From the NCBI GenBank assembly GCA_905221605.1, contig CAJNDS010001824.1, positions 362,548 to 426,547 on the forward strand: DNA of 64,000 nucleotides, in the 5' to 3' direction. The translations under genes were made by a program, and so were the position numbers. Within the stretch, counting starts at the first letter, position 1, and every line of letters starts with the position of its first letter. This document shows, one piece after another, positions 53,675 to 64,000 of the stretch. This DNA comes from Symbiodinium natans. Lineage: Eukaryota; Sar; Dinophyceae; Suessiales; Symbiodiniaceae. Under the pieces are notes generated by a model that made no database searches, was not told the origin of the DNA, and was given only the letters and a program-made list of their open reading frames with translations.

Positions 53675-56600
53675 GCTCCGGACTGGCGCCGCCAAGAGCC
53701 GACCGCACGAAGCAATTGCGGAAAGTGCCCACGTGTGGTACTCAGCTGCCTCTTTGGCACGCATACCGACAATGAAGCATAAAAAGGCGCCAACTGTTCA
53801 AGGAGGGCCTAAGTAGGGATGCCCGTGTGTGGAAAACAGCAGGAAAGTAGATAGGAATGATGTATGACACAGTTTCTACATGGGTTTCTGCTGTCGAACT
53901 AAAGTTTGGCTTGTGCTTAGGGGGCAGAACAGAATATCTCATGAACAAAGTTCTGATACTTTTCTAACGCGGGCATGAGCTCAGGAGTTGCATGTCTCGA
54001 GAAGTCACAACGTTGGGGAGGCATGGATGGCAAGAAACTTGGCAATGGAAGCAGGATCCAGGTCTGACGTTTCCTTGTCCTGTGAGGGGCCCAGCACGCA
54101 CAGCAAATTTCGGAAGTTAGTCAAAGAACATCAAAAATGCGTAGTCCATGCAGCGTAGCGTTGTTTTATTCTGACGTTGTACTTTTTTCTGGATAATGTC
54201 TAATGTATATATATAAATACATACATGTACATATATATGTATATATCTATATTTCTGAAATCGTGGTTCGCCTTCCGTTCATGTCTGACCAGATTTCTGA
54301 CTCTGGAAACAGGCAAGGGGCCCACTCACATCCGAGCTCACTGTCTGAGTCTGAGCAAACTATTCATAAATCATTCAGAAGTTGCTTCAAAAATTCGCCA
54401 AATATTGTTGAGAAAAAAACTTCGAATATGTGTTGACAAATATGTTCACGAAGGCCGGTAGTCTTTTGGAAGTACCTTCAATCGCTTTCACAAACATAAA
54501 TACAGTTATAACAGATTTCAGATGTGTTTAGAAAGCACTTTGTGCATACTTCAAAGAATCTGGACAGATGTTCAAGGGAGGAAACACAACCCAGAGGGCC
54601 CATTTCGCGCCCGATCGTCAACAGCCATGCTGGGCCGTACCCGTATGCTCCACAAGTGAGCACCGCGCTCAAAGGTCTGCAGGTCTGACGGCGCGGTAAG
54701 CCCATTCTGAGAATCGTTATCAAACTTTTCGACCTAGCTCCCAGGCTTTGGCAGGTGAACGAATTTCCACTGCAAGAATCTTCCTGTAATTCTTAAACCA
54801 CCCGTCACAGAACCCTAATCCCTAAACTCCGACATCCCTAAACCCTAAACCACAAGAAGCACAAAAAGTCCAGAGAACCCTCTTGGCCTCATAGGTCTCC
54901 TGGTGCCGCTTCAGAGGGGTCACGCACAGCAACTCACGGGCCTAAATTCGTCCAGGCTCCGAGTTGTCTAGGAATTTAGGGATTGTTTCGGGTTTTGGAG
55001 GATTTTGGGGTTTTGGTGATTTGGGGCTTAGGGCTTTTTAGGGTTTTGGGGTTTTGGGGTTTAGGGTTTTAGGGTTTTAGGGGTTTAGGGTTTCTTTTTG
55101 CAGGGTTTGGCTCGCAAAGGAGAACAATTGGGGGCAGGGACTAGATGTGAGGTCACCATCACGACAAAACCCTAAACCCTAAACCCTAAACCCTAAACCC
55201 TAAACCCTAAACCCTAAACCCTAAACCCTAAACCGCGATAAGTTCAGTACGACCTTCAGAGGACCTCAGGTCTCTCCAGCTTCAAATCATCAGGAGACTT
55301 TTAGCCTCGCAGCCCCAACAAGCAGCAGTTAGCCCTAGCAGAGGCTAAGCAGACAGGGGTTTAGGGTTCAAGGTTTTCCTTGCCATATGGTATGAACTTT
55401 TTTGAAACTAATGTAATGTCATAGGAAATAGTATGACGTGATTGATAAAATGTGTTGGAAGAGTTCGCCCTGGCAAAGATGCGCTCGAAGGAAATCACGA
55501 GGCCGCGGCAGCCACCCGGAGAGCCTCTGCAAAAGCCCGGAACCTCACAATGGGTTTAGGGGATAGGGTTTAGGGGCTAGGGTTTAGGGAAACCATCGCA
55601 AGTTACACAAATTCGGCCAAAGCAATGCTTGCGATGCTCGTGTTTGGAGGCCCACAAGCTCGGTTTTGCTTGCCGCCTTCTGTCTGCGTGAGATCTCCGA
55701 GCAGCATCTTTGTGCAGAGCAAAAGGCGGTGCCCTAAACCCTAAACCCTAAACCCTAAGGAAAAGTGCCACAGCATTGCCAGGCATCTGTAAAATTCAAA
55801 ATGGAGCTCAACGGAGTCAGGGACTGAGTCATGGGCGGCATGTAGTCTCCACAATGAGTGTTGGCCGGTTTCCTGACACAGGCCATGGACTGCCAACCGG
55901 CCTTGTCCTCGCAAGAAGCCCAGCCCAAAAGTCAGCTACACGCCCATGCCAGTCATTGCCGGTCATCCAGTTCAGGACAGTGCCCGTAGCTCATCGGTAT
56001 GGGTACACTTCGACTTACAAGTGGCTCTGCTGCACAAACAGGCCCACAACCTTCAGAAGCGCAAATCATGAGGCATTGACAGCCCCTTTCGCCTTTCCAA
56101 AGTACACATGCAAAGGTGCGACGACATTGCATAGATCAAGGTGTCAAGAGGTCATCCGCATCATGTGACTCCCAGTGTCAGATCTTCAGGTCTTCCGCAC
56201 TGTTCTGGAGGATGTTGAGTGTTGTCTGCGGCATCACGAGGCTGACGGCAAACTGTCATAGCCCACAACGCAATTCCAGACAGACAATGCCCATGATTGT
56301 CTCCGAGATGCATCGGGAACTTGGAGCTGAGATCCGACACATTCCGGCATAACCCCAAAGATACGGACCCCGATGCTGTCAAGAAAATGCAGCATCTTTT
56401 GCACCAGCGTCTGCATGAGAATATTCTGGCCTACTAACGTTATCATATCAGGACTAGGGCTCATCGACCGCTCGAGGTTATCGCAAGACTGGAAACAATC
56501 CGCGGAGGTGATGCTCGACATGGGGCAAAGGCTTCAGCAACTCAAGCAAGTCACGCGACTCGACAATCGTGTTTCTGCTCTTTGTGGCATTTAGGCTCCA

Positions 56601-56852
56601 AAGCACGAGTTTGTCAGGAGAAACTCCTACTAACTTTGCATCGTGCCGCTGACCGAGGCACTCATATCATGCACCGTACATTTGCCAGCGTAATCTTACA
56701 CAGTTTTGAAGCCGTCTGCCTTTGCAGAGAAGCCACCCTGCCCACACTCAGAAACCGCACATCTCTGGGCACAGTGCTTGCACTAGTGTTACACTGCATA
56801 GCAACCTACTTTATGCACGAACCAACAGGCAGGGCAGGCAGCAAAAGCGTCT
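53675..56852. other. Spacer with telomere tracts
   Basis: CCCTAAA tracts are at 54812-54852 (degenerate), 55167-55233 (about 10 units) and 55733-55758; TTTAGGG-like tracts at 55005-55093 (degenerate, with GGGTTTTGGGG variants) and 55553-55590. TA-rich pieces are at about 54199-54250. A minus-strand stretch near 56230-56520 (ILMQTLVQKMLHFLDSIGVR) reads smoothly but was not recognised. Confidence 0.6.
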
Positions 56853-57040
56853 TCATGGCACTGGCCACAGGCTGTCCTTCTGCCCACATTGCCGTACAAT
56901 CTTCATGAGCTTCAAAAGCAACCTTTGCCTTGGAAATGTCCTGCTGGCCAGCACTAGCGAATCCGCGCATCGTCGGCTTACCTCAAATATTGACCGAGCT
57001 ACGAAATTCTTTTCCATGCACGGAGGCTGCCTCACTCAGA
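56853..57040 (-). pseudogene. Truncated fifth copy of the tandem membrane-protein unit (5' part only)
   Basis: Starting 3' of copy A after the same 26-base spacer, the minus strand repeats the unit's 5' text (RQPPCMEKNFVARSIFEVSR) and then diverges into unrelated sequence. It shows the array once continued or that the last duplication broke here. Confidence 0.75.
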
Positions 57041-57062
57041 AGAGAGAAGTCAAGAGCTGCAG

Positions 57063-58156
57063 CTACACGTCAGGTGCGCGATGGGAGTTTCTGCGTGTGG
57101 AGTCAAAAAGGCCGTGCACGGTGGCCATGAAAGGCTTCTCCCCGTGCTTGGCGGCTTCATAGTTTGCTCTGAAGACCGCCTGATGCTTCAAGTGGATATA
57201 GGACAAGGTCAAAGCTGCACAAGTAAACACCGCTAGAACGATGACGCCCAGAATGTGCGCGGTAGTTTCCTGCATTCTCGGGACTTTTTGGTCCGTTTCC
57301 ATCTCGAAACTGACGGCCACCCGGATGCCGGTGGAGAAAAGAAACAACGCCAGTCCATTGAGCAGGCATTTGACGGCCAGGTGTCTGTAAGCTACAATGT
57401 TCGGGTTCAAGTAGTAGCTTGCCGCAATCTCGAAGCCTGTTGGTCCTGCCGTCTCCAACCGGTACGTGTGGTAGGTTTGGGCCACACCCACATAAACTGC
57501 AATCAAGTTCAGGAACAAGACAAAGCACAGGATGAAGAAACTAACGCTGCGCAGGCATCCTTCGAGATTCGAAAAATTGAGCTCCTTCTTCATGTTGATC
57601 ACATGCGAGCTGGCAGTGGTCATCAGGGATGACACAACAGCCAGTGACTGCACCGCCGAAAGCCGCTTGTCCAGCACGTTGATCTGAAAGAATCTCGGGT
57701 CGTTTTGCAGGTCCATGGATTCGCAGTGCACCAAGTTGGCGCCCTCCAAAAGACTTGGAATGCATCCTGGCTGGCTATGCGAGCGAAACTCCTGATGCTG
57801 CAGCTCAAAGCTCTCCACGTCCGCCTGACGCATTCGCAGATACCCCTTTCCACCGGGAGCTGCCATGGCCATTGATGCTACTTTGAACACCACAGCTGCA
57901 GGACAGAGAGCTGCCCCTTGCAGACCCACACGGCCTGCAAATGAACGAAGGCTTCTTGCCCCACGAAGCAGCCCAAGCAAGCCAAGCGGCGCGGCAGTCT
58001 TTTTTTGCTCTTTGTTGTAATAAGGGATCTCCTACTTGTGTATGAAGAGGTGGACGAACTCCTTCGTTCTGCACAGACAGTGAAAGCCGATCTTCGGCTC
58101 ACCTCGAATGCTGACCGAGCTACGAAATTCTTTTGCATGCACGGAGGCTGCCGCAT
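57063..58156 (-). CDS. Tandem multi-pass membrane protein, copy A
   Basis: The conserved core (57980-57063, about 300 codons) contains NDPRFFQINVLDKRLSAVQS, then hydrophobic helices: FFILCFVLFLNLIAVYVGVA, KCLLNGLALFLFSTGIRVAV and LGVIVLAVFTCAALTLSYI, with the loop TYHTYRLETAGPTGFEIAAS and YYLNPNIVAYRH between the first two. It ends FDSTRRNS...APDV-stop. I recognise no named family; similar uncharacterised proteins may exist in other algae. The 5' segment (58156-57980, MRQPPCMQKNFVARS) is in another frame because the A run there has 7 bases. A GTGAGCC after the first 18 codons could be an intron donor that removes that run. Copy A is the most divergent inside the core. Confidence 0.8.
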
Positions 58157-58182
58157 CTCAGAAGAGAAGTCAGGAGCTTCAG

Positions 58183-59265
58183 TTACACGTCAGGTGCGCG
58201 AGGGGAGTTTCTGCGTGTGGAGTCAAACAAGCCGTGCACGGCGGACATGAAAGGCTTTTCCTGGCGCTTGGCGGCTTCATAGTTTGCTTTGAAGACCGCC
58301 TGATGCTTCATGTGGATATAGGACAAGGTCAAAGCTGCACAAGTAAACACTGCTAGCACGACGACGCACAGAATGTCCGCGGTAGTTTCCGCCATTCTCG
58401 GGACTTTTTGGTCAGCTTCCAGCTCGAAACTGACTGCCACCCGGATGCCGGTGGAGAAAAGAAACAATGCCAGTCCGTTGAGCAGGCATTTGACGGCCAG
58501 GTGTCTGTAGGCTACAATGTTCGGGTTCAAGTAGTAGCTTGCCGCAATCTCGAAGCCTGTTGGTCCTGCCGTCTCCAACCGGTACGTGTGGTAGGTTTGG
58601 GCCACACCCACGTAAACTGCAATCAAGTTCAGGAACAAGACAAAGCACAGGATGAAGAAACTAGCGCTGCGGAGGCATCCTTCGAGAGTCTGAAAATTGA
58701 GCTCCTTCTTCATGACGATCACATGTGAGCTGGCAGTGGTCATCAGGGATGACACAACAGCCAGTGACTGCACCGCGGAAAGACGCTTGTCCAGCACGTT
58801 GATCTGAAAGAACCTCGGGTCATTTTGCAGTTCCATGGATTCGCAGTGCACCAAGTTGGCGCTCTCCAAAGCACTCGGAATGCATCCTGGCTGGCTTTGT
58901 GCGCGATACTCTTCATGCTCCAGCTCGTAGCGCGAGACCTCGGCCTGACGCATTGGACGCATTGAAAGAGATATGCTTGTCGGTGATATCACTTTGAACA
59001 CCACAGCTGCAGGACTGACAGCTGCCCCTTGCAGACCCACACGGCTTGCAAATGAACGAAGGCTTCCTGCCCCACGAAGCAGCCCAAGCAAGCCAAGAGG
59101 CGCGGCAGTCTTTTTGCTCTTCGTGGCACTAAGGGAAGTCCTACTTTTGTATGAAGAGGTGGACGAACTCCTTCGTTCTGCACAGACAGTGAAAGCCGAT
59201 CTTCGGCTCACCTCGAATATTGACCGAGCTACGAAATTCTTTTGCATGCACGGAGGCTGCCGCAT
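58183..59265 (-). CDS. Tandem multi-pass membrane protein, copy B (360 aa, uninterrupted)
   Basis: The only copy in which the 5' segment and core share one frame from ATG 59265 to the stop at 58183. N-terminus MRQPPCMQKNFVARSIFE; Ser-rich stretch; then LGLLRGAGSLRSFASRVG, RQAEVSRYELEHEEYRAQSQ, the NDPRFFQIN block and the same three to four hydrophobic helices as copy A. It is 26 bases from the next copy on each side. The stretch CTCCTGACTTCTCTTCTGAG before each unit is pyrimidine-rich and ends in AG, as a trans-splice acceptor would. Membrane location is inferred from the helices; function unknown. Confidence 0.87.
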   Translation of the reverse strand: MRQPPCMQKNFVARSIFEVSRRSAFTVCAERRSSSTSSYKSRTSLSATKSKKTAAPLGLLGLLRGAGSLRSFASRVGLQGAAVSPAAVVFKVISPTSISLSMRPMRQAEVSRYELEHEEYRAQSQPGCIPSALESANLVHCESMELQNDPRFFQINVLDKRLSAVQSLAVVSSLMTTASSHVIVMKKELNFQTLEGCLRSASFFILCFVLFLNLIAVYVGVAQTYHTYRLETAGPTGFEIAASYYLNPNIVAYRHLAVKCLLNGLALFLFSTGIRVAVSFELEADQKVPRMAETTADILCVVVLAVFTCAALTLSYIHMKHQAVFKANYEAAKRQEKPFMSAVHGLFDSTRRNSPRAPDV

Positions 59266-59291
59266 CTCAGAAGAGAAGTCAAGAGCTGCAG

Positions 59292-60378
59292 TTACACGTC
59301 AGGTGCGCGAGGGGAGTTTCTGCGTGTGGAGTCAAACAGGCCGTGCACGGCGGACATGAAAGGCTTTTCCTGGCGCTTGGCGGCTTCATAGTTTGCTTTG
59401 AAGACCGCCTGATGCTTCATGTGGATATAGGACAAGGTCAAAGCTGCACAAGTAAACACTGCTAGCACGACGACGCACAGAATGTCCGCTGTAGTTTCCG
59501 CCATTCTCGGGACTTTTTGGTCAGTTTCCAGCTCGAAACTGACTGCCACCCGGATGCCGGTGGAGAAAAGAAACAACGCCAGTCCGTTGAGCAGGCATTT
59601 GACGGCCAGGTGTCTGTAGGCTACAATGTTCGGGTTCAAGTAGTAGCTTGCCGCAATCTCGAAGCCTGTTGGTCCTGCCGTCTCCAACCGGTACGTGTGG
59701 TAGGTTTGGGCCACACCCACGTAACCTGCAATCAAGTTCAGGAACAAGACAAAGCACAGGATGAAGAAACTAGCGCTGCGGAGGCATCCTTCGAGAGTCT
59801 GAAAATTGAGCTCCTTCTTCATGACGATCACATGTGAGCTGGCAGTGGTCATCAGGGATGACACAACAGCCAGTGACTGCACCGCGGAAAGACGCTTGTC
59901 CAGCACGTTGATCTGAAAGAATCTCGGGTCATTTTGCAGTTCCATGGATTCGCAGTGCACCAAGTTGGCGCTCTCCAAAGCACTCGGAATGCATCCTGGC
60001 TGGCTTTGTGCGCGATACTCTTCATGCTCCAGCTCGTAGCGCGAGACCTCGGCCTGACGCATTGGACGCATTGAAAGAGATATGCTGCTTGTCGGTGATA
60101 TCACTTTGAACACCACAGCTGCAGGACTGACAGCTGCCCCTTGCAGACCCACACGGCTTGCAAATGAACGAAGGCTTCCTGCCCCACGAAGCAGCCCAAG
60201 CAAGCCAAAAGGCGCGGCAGTCTTTTTTGCTCTTCGTGGCACTAAGGGAAGTCCTACTTTTGTATGAAGAGGTGGACGAACTCCTTCGTTCTGCACAGAC
60301 AGTGAAAGCCGATCTTCGGCTCACCTTTAATATTGACCGAGCTACGAAATTCCTTTCCATGCACGGAGGCTGCTGCAT
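59292..60378 (-). CDS. Tandem multi-pass membrane protein, copy C
   Basis: Almost identical to copy B through the core (60296-59292); one visible difference is Ala-Gly for Ala-Val in the first membrane helix (LIAGYVGVA). The 5' segment (MQQPPCMERNFVARS, from 60378) is out of frame with the core because the A run has 6 bases instead of 5. Either an intron covers the run, the true start is an internal ATG (MRPMRQAEV), or this copy is frameshifted. Confidence 0.82.
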
Positions 60379-60404
60379 CTCAGAAGAGAAGTCAAGAGCT
60401 GCAG

Positions 60405-61334
60405 TTACACGTCAGGTGCGCGAGGGGAGTTTCTGCGTGTGGAGTCAAACAGGCCGTGCACGGCGGCCATGAAAGGCCTTTCCTGGCGCTTGGCGGCTTC
60501 ATAGTTTGCTTTGAAGACCGCCTGATGCTTCATGTGGATATAGGACAAGGTCAAAGCTGCACAAGTAAACACTGCGAGCACGACGACGCACAGAATGTCT
60601 GCGGTAGTTTCCGCCATTCTCGGGACTTCGTGGTCAGTTTCCATCTCGAAACTGACTGCCACCCGGATGCCGGTGGAGAAAAGAAACAACGCCAGTCCAT
60701 TGAGCAGGCATTTGACGGCCAGGTGTCGGTAGGCTACAATGTTCGGGTTCAGGTAGTAGCTAGCCGCAATCTCGAAGCCTGTTGGTCCTGCCGTCTCCAA
60801 CCGGTACGTGTGGTAGGTTTGGGCCACACCCACGTAAACTGCAATCAAGTTCAGGAACAAGACAAAGCACAGGATGAAGAAACTAGCGCTGCGGAGGCAT
60901 CCTTCGTGATTCTGAAAATTGAGTTGCTTCTTCATGCTGATCACGTGTGAGCTGGCAGCGGTCATCAGGGATGACACAACGGCCAGTGACTGCACTGCAG
61001 AAAGACGCTTATCCAGCACGTTGATCTGAAAGAATCTCGGGTCATTTTGCAGTTCCATGGATTCGCAGTGCACCAAGTTCGCGCTCTCCAAAGCATCCGG
61101 AATGCATCCTCGCTGGCTTTGTGCGCGATACTCTTCATGCTCCAACATTGCCGGTGATGATAGGCTTCCTGTCGGTGATACTACTTTGAACACCGCAGCT
61201 GCAGGACTGAGAGCTGCCCCTTGCAGACCCATACGGCCCGCAACTGAATGAACGAAAGCTCTGCCCCACGTGATTCTTCGCAGACGTGCTGTTGAAAACC
61301 TACCAGTAGCAATGGCACACGCTGCATGCCCCAT
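60405..61334 (-). CDS. Tandem multi-pass membrane protein, copy D (first in transcription order)
   Basis: Core and C-terminus as in copies B and C (LDKRLSAVQSLAVVSSLMTA, FFILCFVLFLNLIAVYVGVA, and the ...APDV end). The N-terminus differs: homology begins only at about 61250 (GLQGAALSPAAAVFKV), preceded by an unrelated leader (ITWGRAFVHSVAGR), and lacks the RQAEVSRYE block. As the 5'-most copy it marks the edge of the duplicated segment; its true start may be the internal ATG (MLEHEEYRAQSQ). Confidence 0.82.
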   Translation of the reverse strand: MGHAACAIATGRFSTARLRRITWGRAFVHSVAGRMGLQGAALSPAAAVFKVVSPTGSLSSPAMLEHEEYRAQSQRGCIPDALESANLVHCESMELQNDPRFFQINVLDKRLSAVQSLAVVSSLMTAASSHVISMKKQLNFQNHEGCLRSASFFILCFVLFLNLIAVYVGVAQTYHTYRLETAGPTGFEIAASYYLNPNIVAYRHLAVKCLLNGLALFLFSTGIRVAVSFEMETDHEVPRMAETTADILCVVVLAVFTCAALTLSYIHMKHQAVFKANYEAAKRQERPFMAAVHGLFDSTRRNSPRAPDV

Positions 61335-62233
61335 TCTTCATGTCCAGACGGCAGACATTCTGCAGGCAGGCCAGCTCCTCTTTTCAGTCGCAATGAGCTA
61401 ATGAAATCATGGGGCCCTCAGAAGTGGTCAACCTCAGCGAGGCTGACAGCATCTGAGAGCTGAACATACCACGGCTTCGCTTGCCTTTCAAGGTGAACGT
61501 GTCTCTCCGGCCCAAGCAAGCGCTACATGCTTGGCTCCGCCCGCGCCAGACGCGCAGCGGATGTGCTGCAGAGAAGATCGACACCACGTGGTTGAATTGA
61601 GTAAGGCCTAATCTGTTCCCTCGAGACGACACCGCCTCTTTTGCTAAGCCTCTGGCCGGACTCTGAGGACGACTCCTCCACTTCCTCGCGCCCTGCCTCA
61701 GCTTCTCAAATAGAACGGCAGGCAAGCACTAACCCCCTTAAATGGGTGGGGGAGCAAGCATCAGTGAACACCTTCCGCAGCCACTAGATCTGAGCCACTA
61801 CAAGCTCAAACGCCGCAACCTCGACATACATCCTGGCAGTTCTTTACACCAAGCAGACCCTTCAGCCCCTGCGACCCTTTTGCCGGACAGCTGCTGAAGG
61901 CCACCAGCAGTTCCACTCATCTCGGCGCCTTGCACTGGCAGTGCACAGTGAAGGACAGCAACGGACAGTAAAGGAGTGAAAGGCCACTCTCAATTTCCCG
62001 GTTCACAGCGAATCAATTTTGAATTCCCAGGTCACCAACTGGCTCCTCGCGTGAGAGTCCGGGCCCCTCTCTTAAGCAGAATCCGTGCGGCCTGAACCCT
62101 AAACCCCCCTTTTTTTGCATCCGGACTCATTGCTGAACCCTATTATAAAACCCTAAACCCTAAACCCTGGACCATGACAGTAAGTCCAACCGTCCAACCA
62201 GCCCCCGCAACGTGCACACGCGTGAAGAGCGCT

Positions 62234-62373
62234 CCTGGCACCTTCCCCTTACCCTTACTGCTGGTTAGTGGGGAATGGGAGAATAAGGTGCCATACAGAA
62301 TCCCTTAAAGGGTATATAGGGGATACATGGTACGTTATTCCCCCATTCCCTACTAACCAACAGTAAGTGCCAG
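62234..62373. mobile_element. Foldback element, family D (CTGGCAC / TTACTGYTGGTTAGT arms)
   Basis: The left arm TTACTGCTGGTTAGTGGGGA and the complement of the right arm TTACTGTTGGTTAGTAGGGA match over about 35 bases including GAATGGGRGAATAA. Outer CTGGCAC words pair as well if a small insertion on the left is allowed. A strong hairpin. Confidence 0.7.
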
Positions 62374-62475
62374 AAAAAACTGCAGTGTTGAGCGGCATGA
62401 TCGTCGGAGGCCATGTTTCGCGGTTTGGGTTCGTGCTTCCCCACCGCTACCGTCACCCGTCACCAAGATGATGCA

Positions 62476-62551
62476 TTGGGATGTTCCCCCCTATACTAAC
62501 AGTCCTTCATGGGGCTTATAGTACCCCCTATCATAAGGGGGACCATCCCAG
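62476..62551. mobile_element. Family A MITE
   Basis: Left TTGGGATGTTCCCCCCTATA, interior AACAGTCCTTCATGGGGC and right end ...CATAAGGGGGACCATCCCA. The flanks GATGATGCA / GATGGTGCA resemble an 8-9-base target duplication. Confidence 0.8.
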
Positions 62552-62837
62552 ATGGTGCACATGATTCTCAGCTAGACAAAAGGTGCATCAGAAATCGGAA
62601 TGTGCGATCTTCTGTGACCAAAGCACGCAAACACAACACGTGTCATAGAGCGTCATACAGCCCCCCTGCTTAGGACTTAAAGCTTCTTAGACATAGACCA
62701 GATCCGGGCCAGAGCACCGGGGTCTGCGGCCACGGTCTGTGGAGGCTTTCGGCGCGATACGCCCGTCCTCCGTCGAGACAGCACAGGCACTTTTGTCTTA
62801 GATCCTTCAAAGATGTCATGATGATGGCTGGGGGTGG

Positions 62838-62948
62838 AGATCTGGGGGTTTACGATATCAGGGGTACCATCTTGGGGTCCTTTCTATTAGGGGATCCTAC
62901 AATTTGGGGGTGTAAATTGGGGGGTCCCTTATTATCGCGAACCCCCAA
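62838..62948. mobile_element. Family B inverted-repeat element (best copy)
   Basis: Left GGGGGTTTACGATATCAGGG and right ...CCTTATTATCGCGAACCCCC pair over about 15 bases. The interior contains GGGGTCCTTTCTATTAGGGG and GATCCTACAATTTGGGGG, shared with the copies at 6746 and 36177. Confidence 0.75.
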
Positions 62949-64000
62949 TTCTGCAGGTGTAGAGGGCCCAGCAGCAGTGGAGGAAGCACGAACCCGTTTG
63001 AAGCTCTGAGAAGCGCGTGCTTGTGCCCGTCATGTGCTGCAACTCCACTGGAAGATCGTTCAGGCACATGGTGCCTTGCAGATTCTGTGTTCTCGCGAAC
63101 CCCAAAAGGCTCATGTTGAATTGGCTTTAGGCCTTCAATAACAGGCTGTCTGTTGTGGCCTGAACCGTCCGAGCCACGTCACCAATTGCTAGCCTGGCTG
63201 TGCCTCGTGCCTAAACACACATGCTGTCCTCCAGCACGACACGCTGAAACTCTTCCAGGGTCACTTCACCGTCCTGCGCGGCTACTCGAGCACTGGACAG
63301 GTTCCACGGCGGAGGCATGTGAGTAATGAAACTACTTCTCGCGTCTTCCATTGACGAAGATCTGCCCGAGCCTGCTCCCTGAACTTCCCCAGGAGTGCGG
63401 TGACATTACCCTCGGCTGACAGGGAGCTAAGACATTACCAACAAGAATCAATTTTCTTTATAAAATCAAAATAGTAACAAGAATGATGATGACAGTATAA
63501 CAAATGTCAACACCGGAACTTGTCTGAGCACTCGGTCCTCAAGTTTCCGGGAGATACTCTACGACCACTGAGTATCACACAATGCTTTCTTTGCGGTCTA
63601 ACTGTGTATTCTGCTGGGGCATAACCCGACTGACTGTGTATCTCCAAGAATGAAGGCCGCCTGCCGGCAGAGCAAGTGCTTGTTGCTTGTACCATGTTGC
63701 GGCATTCAATGTAGGATAGCCGCATGGAACACGCGATGGAAGTTTGTTGCAAAGTAACCGGGTGGTTTTCTTGCTCCTGCAAGCCACGGCCTGCAAACAA
63801 CAGCACAAAACGAACGAACTTGAACAGCCTAAATACTAAACACCAGACGGCCAGTATAACAATGGTTTTGCGGAAACAGTGTCAAATTTGAGCTCTAAAG
63901 TCGCCCAGCATGCGTAGAGCCTCTCTCCATCGAATCGTGCTGCTGAGCGACCTCGAACTCGAACCTCGCAGCAAAACACGGTGCTGCTGGAACTCCCAAA

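Larger units (their letters stand above)
61335..64000. other. Right-hand spacer with three inverted-repeat elements
   Basis: No recognised gene. A minus frame at 61384-61725 (VLFEKLRQGARKW...) is open but unsupported. A telomere-like tract is at 62094-62170. Inverted-repeat elements at 62234-62373, 62476-62551 and 62838-62948 are listed separately. 63000-64000 shows nothing. Confidence 0.5.

Noticed and set aside
1-64000. CRISPR arrays, bacterial operons, riboswitches or ribosome-binding sites
   Set aside because: None seen; repeats lack spacer structure and all recognised genes are eukaryotic.

Overview
The window looks like nuclear DNA of a dinoflagellate, probably a Suessiales or Symbiodiniaceae-type genome; I infer the species group only loosely. 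The evidence is: more than 35 interstitial tracts of the CCCTAAA/TTTAGGG telomere repeat scattered in both orientations; two relics of the dinoflagellate spliced-leader (SL) sequence; introns that start with GC or GA as often as GT; a tandem array of near-identical genes with 26-base spacers; and dinoflagellate-style intronless retrocopies. No bacterial, organellar, CRISPR, rRNA or convincing tRNA features were seen. Almost all recognisable genes lie on the minus strand.

Layout. 1-720: 3' part of a phytyl-ester-synthase-like alpha/beta hydrolase that lacks the nucleophile serine. 1.7-9 kb: repeat-rich spacer with one weak gene candidate. 9.05-19.4 kb: a large non-LTR retroelement (SL relic, ORF1, EN-RT ORF2, then a 5.7-kb C/A-rich broken open region). 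19.4-22.5 kb: spacer. 22.5-25.2 kb: a 914-codon intronless unknown gene. 25.2-28.9 kb: telomere-repeat spacer with a weak plus-strand candidate. 29.0-30.5 kb: ankyrin-Sec7 ARF-GEF. 31.4-32.2 kb: proteasome beta-6 (PSMB1). 32.5-38.3 kb: orphan 3' exons of unknown genes among repeats. 38.8-40.7 kb: a multi-exon mitochondrial-type enoyl-CoA delta isomerase. 43.3-49.4 kb: an intronless retrocopy encoding a RapZ-C-like domain joined to a DEAH helicase, with an SL relic at its 5' end, a 305-bp inverted-repeat element inside it and two in-frame stops. 49.4-56.8 kb: microsatellites and telomere tracts. 56.85-61.33 kb: four tandem copies plus one remnant of a multi-pass membrane protein gene. 61.3-64 kb: spacer with three short inverted-repeat elements.

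How it fits together. The genes do not form a pathway. The common theme is genome turnover: reverse transcription of SL-trans-spliced mRNAs, several families of short inverted-repeat elements (some inside introns or genes), telomere repeats seeded everywhere, and local tandem duplication. Exon boundaries were inferred by reading for protein-family continuity and splice dinucleotides; cDNA could shift them by a few bases.
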